A model generated the notes under the pieces. It was not told where the DNA came from, searched no databases, and was given only the letters and a program-made list of their open reading frames with translations. Both the position numbers and the translations under genes were made by a program. Positions 5,959 to 10,703 of a DNA stretch of 10,703 nucleotides are shown piece after piece. Source of the stretch: Candidatus Cloacimonadota bacterium (GTDB lineage: Bacteria; Cloacimonadota; Cloacimonadia; Cloacimonadales; Cloacimonadaceae). Position 1 is the first letter of the stretch, and each line of letters opens with the position of its first letter. The DNA lies in contig JALNWR010000088.1 of the NCBI GenBank assembly GCA_023230795.1, forward strand, positions 1 to 10,703, written 5' to 3'.

Positions 5959-6738
5959 TCACTTCAGATCTATCTGACATTCGTAGATGGAATTTCCCTG
6001 CAGGTCAAAGGTCTGTAGCTGCAGCTTTGATCCGTCTTTACGCATGATGATATAATGGTGGATTTTCTGGAAATAGAGGCTGTAAGGGCTGAGCTCTCCC
6101 ATCTCTCTGAGCGGAGCGCCACCACCGCCGGTAACGAAGTAATGGATGCCGTTCAGGGCGAGATGCTCAAAATTGTGATCGTGTCCGCAAAAGACTGCCA
6201 GCACCTTGTGTTTTTGCAAAAGTGCGGGCAGATACAGCTCCAGACCCAATTCCTGCCCGTGATAACCGGAGCTGAGCACAGGGTGGTGCAGCAGCAGGAT
6301 TTTGGGCAGATCATCAGCAGTCAATTGCTGTTTCAGCCAGTTATGCTGCACCGAGCCGGGCAAAAGCTCGAGGTTGCTATCCAGCACTATATATTTCAAA
6401 GAGTCGTGTTTCACCGCGTAATAGCTCTTACCTGAAGGGTTTGGAAAGTTGCTCCGGTATAGTTCCAGGTCTTTTTCATGATTGCCCCGCACGGGATAGA
6501 ACAGCGCTTTTAGCGGGCTGATGATCTCTTTGAAGCTGTCATATTCGGCCTGGCTTTTACCTTGTTGATTTTGATCGCCGGTGTGGAAGGCGAGCTTGAT
6601 AGGCAGGTCTTTCACCTGCTGAATCAGAGTGCGATGTACCTCAGGATGGCTGCGGGTATCGCCATAAATCAGGACGTCTGCGCTTGTCAGCCAGATGCAT
6701 CCGGTCAGAATCAGAAGGAGGGTGAGTCTTTTGATCAT
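5959..6738 (-). CDS. Exported calcineurin-like metallophosphoesterase, possible lipoprotein
   Basis: Two-metal phosphohydrolase of the calcineurin/purple acid phosphatase superfamily. Metal-site motifs appear in order: GDTRSH (D27), HTGDQ (D55), RGNHE (N86, H87), LLHHP (H151/H152) and CGHDHNFE (H186, H188). The N-terminus is basic then hydrophobic (MIKRLTLLLILTGC), with LTGC at 11-14 matching a lipobox; cleavage after TSA at residue 20 is the alternative. Either way the domain would act outside the cytoplasm. The 259 residues are nearly all catalytic domain. The ATG overlaps the uracil-DNA glycosylase stop as ATGA, a sign of coupled translation. The substrate is unknown; the family includes nucleotidases, phosphodiesterases and acid phosphatases. 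Its place in a cytoplasmic housekeeping operon is not explained. Confidence 0.85.
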   Translation of the reverse strand: MIKRLTLLLILTGCIWLTSADVLIYGDTRSHPEVHRTLIQQVKDLPIKLAFHTGDQNQQGKSQAEYDSFKEIISPLKALFYPVRGNHEKDLELYRSNFPNPSGKSYYAVKHDSLKYIVLDSNLELLPGSVQHNWLKQQLTADDLPKILLLHHPVLSSGYHGQELGLELYLPALLQKHKVLAVFCGHDHNFEHLALNGIHYFVTGGGGAPLREMGELSPYSLYFQKIHHYIIMRKDGSKLQLQTFDLQGNSIYECQIDLK

Positions 6739-7391
6739 AGCAGCTTCTCATATTCTTTCTGAAAGGCTTGCAAATCTTCCCAGGCCGGACGTTTCCAATT
6801 GCTATTGCGTAAAAGAGCGGCAGGATGGTAGGTCACAAAGGCCGGGATGCCCATAAATTCATGACGGCTCTGTCGATGCCAGCCGAGGGTATGCGTATTG
6901 CCCAGAAGGCTTTGGGCTGCTACCAGTCCCATTATCAAGAGGATTTTGGGCTGGATGATCTGAATTTGCTCCACCAGATAAGGCATGCAGGCCAGCCGTT
7001 CCTGTGTGCTGGGATTGCGGTTTTCGGGAGGGCGGCACTTCACTATATTGGTGATGTAAACGTCTTCGCGGGCTATCTTGATGGCAGCCAGCATTTTGTC
7101 CAAAAGCTGGCCAGCTGCGCCCACAAAGGGTTTGCCTATTTTGTTCTCACTGTCTCCGGGCCCTTCGCCGATTAGCATAGCAGTGCAAGCTGCATTGCCC
7201 TCGCCATATACCAGATTGATCCGCCCTGCGGCCAGGGGGCAGTTCGTACAATCTGAGTATTCTTGGGCCAGGTCTTCCAGCAGCGCTTTTTTTCCCACCG
7301 GAGTCAGCATCTGGGCAGACTCGTGATAAAGATGCTGGATGCCGCTTTGTTTTAATAGTTCAAGATATTGTAAGAGGGCACGGCGTGACAT
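6735..7391 (-). CDS. Uracil-DNA glycosylase, family 4 (Fe-S type)
   Basis: Base-excision repair enzyme that removes uracil from DNA after cytosine deamination. Family 4 is marked by a 4Fe-4S cluster. The four expected cysteines are C48 and C51 (DCTNCPL), C119 (VKCRPPENRNP) and C135 (ACMPYL), with the C119-C135 spacing of 16 that is usual for the family. Motif A is GEGPGDSEN (75-83), followed by IGKPFVGAAGQLLD; motif B is TYHPAALLRN with H189. At 218 residues it has an N-terminal lead of about 40 residues before the first cysteine, common in bacterial members. The ATG shares one base with the stop of the omega-like gene (TGATG). It also overlaps the next gene by four bases, so the run is probably translationally coupled. 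All key residues are present. Confidence 0.93.
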   Translation of the reverse strand: MSRRALLQYLELLKQSGIQHLYHESAQMLTPVGKKALLEDLAQEYSDCTNCPLAAGRINLVYGEGNAACTAMLIGEGPGDSENKIGKPFVGAAGQLLDKMLAAIKIAREDVYITNIVKCRPPENRNPSTQERLACMPYLVEQIQIIQPKILLIMGLVAAQSLLGNTHTLGWHRQSRHEFMGIPAFVTYHPAALLRNSNWKRPAWEDLQAFQKEYEKLL

Positions 7392-7822
7392 CAGACTTCA
7401 TCATCTTCTTCGTCATCATCGTTTTCAATGTCGATTTCGTCGTCATCATCCAAATCGGCAAAGGGGTCTTTCACTTCTTCCAGAGTGTCATAGTCTGTGA
7501 TGTCAGTAGCTTCAATCTCTTTGACAAACTTGGCGGAATCGTCGATAGTCTCTTCACCAAATTCGATCGCATCTTCATCTTCTTCATACAGGGCGCGCTC
7601 GGCGGCCAGGATGCGTTCGGCTTCATCCAATTCGCTAACGTAATCCGGTACTTCGTTGTCGGCAACGTGTTCCATCGCCATTACGGTTAGTTTTTTGTCA
7701 AACTTCTGTTTAACAAAGCTGGGGAATTGGTTGATCCGATGTGCTTCCAGCTTGCAAAGCAGACAGTATAGATAGTCCATATTGCCTTTTTGAAGGAAGT
7801 TTTCAATCTTTTCATCAATCAT
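7391..7822 (-). CDS. rpoZ: Omega-like RNA polymerase subunit with long acidic tail
   Basis: Probable divergent omega subunit, which helps beta-prime assembly in RNA polymerase. The call rests on position directly after gmk, where rpoZ usually lies, and on weak but ordered similarity. MDYLYCLLCKLEAHRI (15-30) stands where omega has its 'FDLVLVAARRAR' helix, and KKLTVMAMEHVADNEV (43-58) matches the 'TTVIALREIEEG' block. The rest, residues 60-143, is strongly acidic; the last 21 residues hold 16 Asp or Glu. Total length of 143 exceeds the usual 70-100. The ATG at 7822 has CAGGAG seven bases upstream and overlaps the gmk stop by 8 bases. An unrelated acidic protein in the rpoZ slot is the alternative. 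A CxxC (C20, C23) lies in the helix region and is not a known omega feature. Confidence 0.6.
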   Translation of the reverse strand: MIDEKIENFLQKGNMDYLYCLLCKLEAHRINQFPSFVKQKFDKKLTVMAMEHVADNEVPDYVSELDEAERILAAERALYEEDEDAIEFGEETIDDSAKFVKEIEATDITDYDTLEEVKDPFADLDDDDEIDIENDDDEEDDEV

Positions 7823-8447
7823 GTTTTTTCTCCTGTAGCAGGAATTCCTGCATTGGGCTTTGGTATCTGCATACCCGGTTTTCTTCGGCTTTGATAATAG
7901 CCATCACGTCTTTTACTGCCAAGTCCAGATCATCGTTTATCACCAGATAATCATAATCCGGAATGCAGTCCAGTTCTTTTTTGGCGGTGTCCAGCCTGCG
8001 CTGAATATCCTCTGGGCTATCCGTTCCCCGCCTAATCAGGCGTTGCTGCAGCACATCCACAGAGGGCGGGATGATGAATATCTTCACCAAAGGCACTGTC
8101 GTAGCGCTGATCTGAGCGGCTCCCTGCACATCGATATCCATGATCACATGCCGCCCCAGCTTTAGCCGGGACTGTATATAGCTTATCGAGGTGCCATACC
8201 AGCTTTGGCCAAAGACTTTGGCATACTCCAGGAAATCTCCCTGCTCGATGCGGGCGGTAAATTCAGCTTTATTCACAAAGTGATAATGAACCCCGTCTTG
8301 CTCGATTCCCCGCGGGGCCCGGGTGGTATAACTTACCGAATAATCGATCTTATCCGCCTTCTGCAGGATTTCATTCAAAATCGTGCTTTTTCCTCCTCCC
8401 GAAGGGGCAGACAGGACGATCAGAAAGCTGGAGCTTTTGTTTATCAA
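7815..8447 (-). CDS. gmk: Guanylate kinase
   Basis: Converts GMP to GDP with ATP in purine nucleotide synthesis. The P-loop is APSGGGKST (14-22). The GMP-binding region SYTTRAPR...GVHYHF (39-57) is followed by GDFLEYAKVFGQSWYGTS (70-87), and DIDVQGA (104-110) and the lid arginines RLIRRG (136-141) are in place. The 210 residues are a normal length. The start is a TTG at 8447-8445. The nearest in-frame stop upstream is TAG at 8468-8466, no ATG or GTG lies between them, and starting later would cut into the P-loop strand. The Shine-Dalgarno is weak. It follows gcvH by 21 bases in the same frame and overlaps the next gene by 8 bases, so it belongs to the operon. Confidence 0.96.
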   Translation of the reverse strand: MINKSSSFLIVLSAPSGGGKSTILNEILQKADKIDYSVSYTTRAPRGIEQDGVHYHFVNKAEFTARIEQGDFLEYAKVFGQSWYGTSISYIQSRLKLGRHVIMDIDVQGAAQISATTVPLVKIFIIPPSVDVLQQRLIRRGTDSPEDIQRRLDTAKKELDCIPDYDYLVINDDLDLAVKDVMAIIKAEENRVCRYQSPMQEFLLQEKKHD

Positions 8448-8468
8448 AATCCGGACGCGCAGCTGCTA

Positions 8469-8849
8469 TTATTCGGGTATGATCTTCTTGTATTCTATGG
8501 CGCTTAAAAGATTGTCCAGCTCATCTTTGTCGCTAAAGCGAATCTTCATGATCCAGCCATCTTCATAAGGGGAACTGTTCATCAGCTCCGGCGTGTCTTC
8601 CAGGTCTGTATTGCGCTCTACTACTTTTCCGGAAAGCGGGGACAGCATATCTTCCACGGCTTTGACGGCTTCGATGGAGCCACAAGGCTCGCCAGAGGAT
8701 ACTTTCATGCCCACTTCAGGCAGCTCTACAAATACGATGTCGCCCAGCTCGTGCTGTGCAAAGTCACTGATTCCTACTGTAGCGATATCGTCTTCGATTC
8801 TCACCCATTCATGGCTTTCAGTGTAGTACAAATCTTCGATAATATTCAT
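8469..8849 (-). CDS. gcvH: Glycine cleavage system H protein
   Basis: Lipoyl carrier of the glycine cleavage system: its lipoyl arm shuttles the aminomethyl group between the P, T and L proteins, making CO2, ammonia and methylene-THF from glycine. The 126 residues contain YTESHEWVRIEDDIATVGIS (9-28), the usual start of the fold, and GSIEAVKAVEDMLSPLSG, where K63 is the lipoylation site. Family length is about 125-130, so it is complete. GGAG stands about eight bases before the ATG. None of gcvT, gcvPA, gcvPB or lpd is in the window, so its partners are elsewhere, or the protein serves only as a lipoyl carrier. The gene ends with tandem stops TAA TAG. It heads the seven-gene run, with a strong hairpin just upstream. 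Confidence 0.96.
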   Translation of the reverse strand: MNIIEDLYYTESHEWVRIEDDIATVGISDFAQHELGDIVFVELPEVGMKVSSGEPCGSIEAVKAVEDMLSPLSGKVVERNTDLEDTPELMNSSPYEDGWIMKIRFSDKDELDNLLSAIEYKKIIPE

Positions 8850-8879
8850 GGTTCTCTCCTGAGCTTATTTTTTATCATC

Positions 8880-8950
8880 TTAAGCCAAAACTGCAAGCTG
8901 CCACATTGTGTCAAGTGCAAATGTGGCAGCCAGATTTCTTTAAGGCTTAA
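8880..8950 (-). terminator. Hairpin between tnaA and gcvH, possible terminator or attenuator
   Basis: GCTGCCACAT (8897-8906) and ATGTGGCAGC (8921-8930) form a perfect 10-bp stem with a 14-base loop. Outer arms TTAAGCC (8880-8886) and GGCTTAA (8944-8950) can add a second 7-bp stem that reaches the tnaA stop. In the minus-strand transcript the hairpin is followed by TTGCAGTTTTGG, which has only a short broken T-run, so termination would be partial at best. It may protect mRNA ends or set the tnaA to gcvH ratio. Confidence 0.5.
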
Positions 8951-10323
8951 AGCACTTCAAAAGTTGCAGTAAAATGACGCATAATAGGCGCTTCAAACTT
9001 TATCTTGAGACCGCGATACTGTTCACGTTTTGCCCAGATTTGCTGAAGTCCCCAAGCCACTACATCCATGTGGTTATTGGTATATACACGGCGGGGGATG
9101 GCCAGCCGGAGCAGTTCCATCTTGGGGGTGCGTTCCTGGCGGGTCTCAGGGTCCCGGTCTGCCAATACGGTGCCGATCTCCACTCCGCGCACTCCTGCTT
9201 CGATATACAGTGCCACTCCCAGCGCTTGGGCCGGATACTGATTTTGCGGAATCTGGGGGAAGAAGCTTTTGGCATCCACATAGATGGCGTGTCCACCGGC
9301 GGGTTTTACGATGGGGATACCCAGTTTGCTGATCTCATCGCCCAGATATTTCACCTGCGAGATGCGGGCATGCAGATAATCGTATTCTGTGCTTTCTATG
9401 AGGCCGGCGGCTACTGCTTCCATATCCCGTCCACTCATGCCGCCATAGGTGATATAGCCTTCAAACATGATGCTGAAGGTGCAGCATTCACGGTAGATCT
9501 TTTCGCTTCTGAGGCCGATGAATCCGCCGATATTGACTATGGCATCTTTCTTTGCACTCATGGTCATACCATCCGCATAGCTAAACATCTCTTTCACTAT
9601 CTCTTTGATGCTTTTGTCCTGATAGCCGTCTTCGCGAGTCTTGATGAAATAGGCGTTTTCGGAAAAGCGGGCGGAATCGAAGATCAGGGGGATATCATGC
9701 TGTTTGCAGATTTCGGACACAGCCTGGATATTATTCATGGAAACCGGCTGCCCGCCTCCGGTATTGCAGGTGACGGTCAGCACCATAAAGGGGATCTTCT
9801 CCACGCCGTGCTCTGCGATGCAGGCTTTGAGCTTATCAATATCAACATTGCCTTTGAAGGGGTGATCCGAATCCATTTTGTTTACTTCATCCACAGTACA
9901 ATCCACCGCAGTGGCATGCCGAAACTCTATATGCCCCTTGGTAGTATCAAAATGGGCATTTCCGGGCACGATGTCTTTGGCCTTTAACATGGCCGAAAAA
10001 AGCACGTTTTCTGCAGCTCTGCCCTGATGCGTAGGCATTACATATTCAAAGCCCAAAAGCTCCTGTATGGTCTGTTTCATGCGAAGATAGCTGCGGCTGC
10101 CGGCATAGCTTTCATCTCCCAGCATGAGGGCAGACCACTGTCTGTCGCTCATGGCATTGGTTCCGGAATCTGTGATGAGATCGATATAGACGTCTTCCGC
10201 GTCCAGACTGAAGAGGTTGTATTCGGCCTCTTTGATCTTGATTTCCCGCTGCTCTTTGCTCAGGGTTTTCAGGGGCTCCACCATCTTGATGCGCCAGGGC
10301 TCTGCATAAGGTTGCTTGTTCAT
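8947..10323 (-). CDS. tnaA: Tryptophanase (tryptophan indole-lyase)
   Basis: PLP enzyme that splits tryptophan into indole, pyruvate and ammonia. Length of 458 matches the beta-eliminating lyase family. Cofactor residues are visible: K259 in SAKKD (Schiff base), D216 and R219 in FDSARF, Y73, R102 in HQGRAAEN and R406. Overall it reads almost midway between tryptophanase and tyrosine phenol-lyase; TDSGTNAMSD, for example, is lyase-like. At three positions known to separate the two it has the tryptophanase residue: D126 (FDTTKGH, Thr in tyrosine phenol-lyase), I383 (VEIG, Arg there) and H450 (RHFTA, Phe there). The ATG has TTGGAG seven bases upstream. No Trp-containing TnaC leader peptide is visible. 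It stands 97 bases before gcvH. I am sure of the family and fairly sure of the tryptophan specificity. Confidence 0.9.
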   Translation of the reverse strand: MNKQPYAEPWRIKMVEPLKTLSKEQREIKIKEAEYNLFSLDAEDVYIDLITDSGTNAMSDRQWSALMLGDESYAGSRSYLRMKQTIQELLGFEYVMPTHQGRAAENVLFSAMLKAKDIVPGNAHFDTTKGHIEFRHATAVDCTVDEVNKMDSDHPFKGNVDIDKLKACIAEHGVEKIPFMVLTVTCNTGGGQPVSMNNIQAVSEICKQHDIPLIFDSARFSENAYFIKTREDGYQDKSIKEIVKEMFSYADGMTMSAKKDAIVNIGGFIGLRSEKIYRECCTFSIMFEGYITYGGMSGRDMEAVAAGLIESTEYDYLHARISQVKYLGDEISKLGIPIVKPAGGHAIYVDAKSFFPQIPQNQYPAQALGVALYIEAGVRGVEIGTVLADRDPETRQERTPKMELLRLAIPRRVYTNNHMDVVAWGLQQIWAKREQYRGLKIKFEAPIMRHFTATFEVL

Positions 10324-10445
10324 GTGTACTCCAATTTATCTTATTTTTCTGTATTTTAAGGATTTGTATCTATAAAAGCAAAGTCCAGCATAGCCTTTTT
10401 ATGTCAAATCATTTTTGGCTTTTGGAGGCAGCCCATCATCGATTT
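10324..10445 (-). promoter_or_regulatory. Leader/promoter region of tnaA
   Basis: AT-rich non-coding stretch upstream of tnaA. On the minus strand it has a TTGACA at 10407-10402, but no good -10 at the normal spacing; TATAGA lies too far downstream. Short reading frames exist but none has a Trp codon. A promoter here is likely on position alone. Confidence 0.3.
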
Positions 10446-10483
10446 TTATCTACAGGCAAGACAAAAAGAAGGGGGCTGATAGG

Positions 10484-10517
10484 CGTGCTTGCTGGATTGA
10501 CGTGCTTGCTGGATTGG
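10484..10517. repeat. 17-bp tandem repeat, two copies
   Basis: CGTGCTTGCTGGATTGA (10484-10500) is followed at once by CGTGCTTGCTGGATTGG (10501-10517), identical but for the last base. The reverse complement contains CAATCCAG, a word also found in each 48-bp unit to the right, so the two repeat types are related. Confidence 0.85.
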
Positions 10518-10556
10518 ATGCGTCTCGCATCCAGTAAGGCCAGCGGCCTTAAAAAA
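10516..10556. repeat. Two adjacent short palindromes
   Basis: GGATGCG/CGCATCC (10516-10522, 10526-10532; loop TCT) is followed by AAGGCC/GGCCTT (10536-10541, 10545-10550; loop AGC) and six A. The A-run lies on the wrong side for a plus-strand terminator, and on the minus strand the T-run would precede the stem, so I do not call a terminator. Confidence 0.7.
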
Positions 10557-10572
10557 GATACCTACCGTGCTC

Positions 10573-10703
10573 TGCAGACGAGACGCCTGCAATCCAGTAT
10601 TGTGCTGCTCTTCCCGCCGGTGCAGACGAGACGCCTGCAATCCAGTATTGTGCTGCTCTTCCCGCCGGTGCAGACGAGACGCCTGCAATCCAGTATTGTG
10701 CTG
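10573..10703. repeat. 48-bp tandem repeat, 2.7 copies, continues past the window
   Basis: Units begin at 10573, 10621 and 10669, each starting TGCAGACGAGACGCCTGC, with no differences seen between copies; the third is cut by the window edge after 35 bases. Each unit carries an imperfect 17-bp palindrome (GCAG...CTGC around CG-AGA-CG), then CAATCCAG. There are no unique spacers, so it is not a CRISPR array. The unit is 16 codons long, which keeps frames open by chance. Confidence 0.95.

Noticed and set aside
7838..7851. 14-bp perfect palindrome GCAGGAATTCCTGC
   Set aside because: It lies inside the gmk coding sequence just before the next gene's ribosome binding site. It could be a binding site, but codons for QEFLLQ explain it and there is no second copy.
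8850..8946. Glycine riboswitch upstream of gcvH
   Set aside because: The gap is occupied by a simple hairpin and I see none of the conserved glycine aptamer sequence.
8974..9987. 337-codon open frame on the plus strand
   Set aside because: It is entirely antisense to tryptophanase, whose motifs are intact. The product is rich in His and Ile and matches nothing I recognise.
10324..10445. TnaC-type leader peptide regulating tryptophanase
   Set aside because: Two 11-codon frames exist on the minus strand, but neither contains a Trp codon.
10536..10556. Intrinsic terminator AAGGCC/GGCCTT followed by six A
   Set aside because: A run of A rather than T follows the stem on the plus strand, and on the minus strand the T-run lies before the stem.
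10446..10688. 80-codon open frame on the minus strand across the repeat block, with repeating QASRLHRREEQHN
   Set aside because: The 48-bp unit is exactly 16 codons, so the frame stays open automatically. No ribosome binding site and no protein-like composition outside the repeat.
10573..10703. CRISPR array
   Set aside because: The units are contiguous and identical with no variable spacers, and no cas gene is present.

Overview
The window is about 10.7 kb of bacterial chromosome packed with short-spaced, mostly minus-strand genes. Its content (tryptophanase, glycine-cleavage H protein, PLP kinase, iron-type alcohol dehydrogenase, Fe-S type 4 uracil-DNA glycosylase) fits an anaerobic, amino-acid-using bacterium. 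The gmk plus divergent omega plus family 4 UDG cluster and the repeat-rich intergenic DNA make me lean towards the FCB side of the bacteria, for example Cloacimonadota. That is an inference from gene flavour, not from a marker gene.

Layout from left to right. Positions 1-477 (minus) are the N-terminal part of an IS110-family DEDD recombinase, cut by the window edge. The roughly 160-230 nt upstream of its start (478 to about 700) are non-coding and hold several stem-loops, including a hairpin that buries the ribosome binding site and a long stem with an asymmetric internal loop, as expected for an IS110 bridge RNA. Positions 711-2516 (minus) are a two-gene ABC-2 exporter (ATPase, then permease). 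Positions 2517-2834 are a divergent intergenic region with two inverted repeats and a promoter-like TTGACA-N17-GAAAAT. Positions 2835-4295 (plus) are an iron-containing alcohol dehydrogenase followed by a small CxxC carboxymuconolactone decarboxylase/AhpD-like protein. The latter overlaps tail-to-tail with the next cluster.

Positions 4255-8849 (minus) are a compact seven-gene run, read right to left: gcvH, gmk (TTG start), a divergent omega-like rpoZ with a very acidic tail, family 4 uracil-DNA glycosylase, an exported metallophosphoesterase, a PLP (pyridoxal/pyridoxamine) kinase and a Cof-type HAD phosphatase. Junctions are overlaps of 1 to 22 bases or gaps of 7 to 21 bases, so they are probably co-transcribed. 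Upstream of them, 8947-10323 (minus) encodes a tryptophanase, separated from gcvH by 97 bases with a strong hairpin. Positions 10324-10703 are non-coding: a tnaA leader, then a repeat block with a 17-bp tandem pair, two short palindromes and a 48-bp tandem repeat that runs off the window.

Functional links: tryptophanase is PLP-dependent and the operon downstream carries a PLP salvage kinase; gcvH belongs to glycine catabolism. Both suggest amino-acid use as carbon and energy source. gmk, rpoZ and UDG are nucleotide, transcription and repair housekeeping genes. The most interesting item is the IS110 element with its candidate guide RNA. Nothing else in the window looks like a wholly new system.
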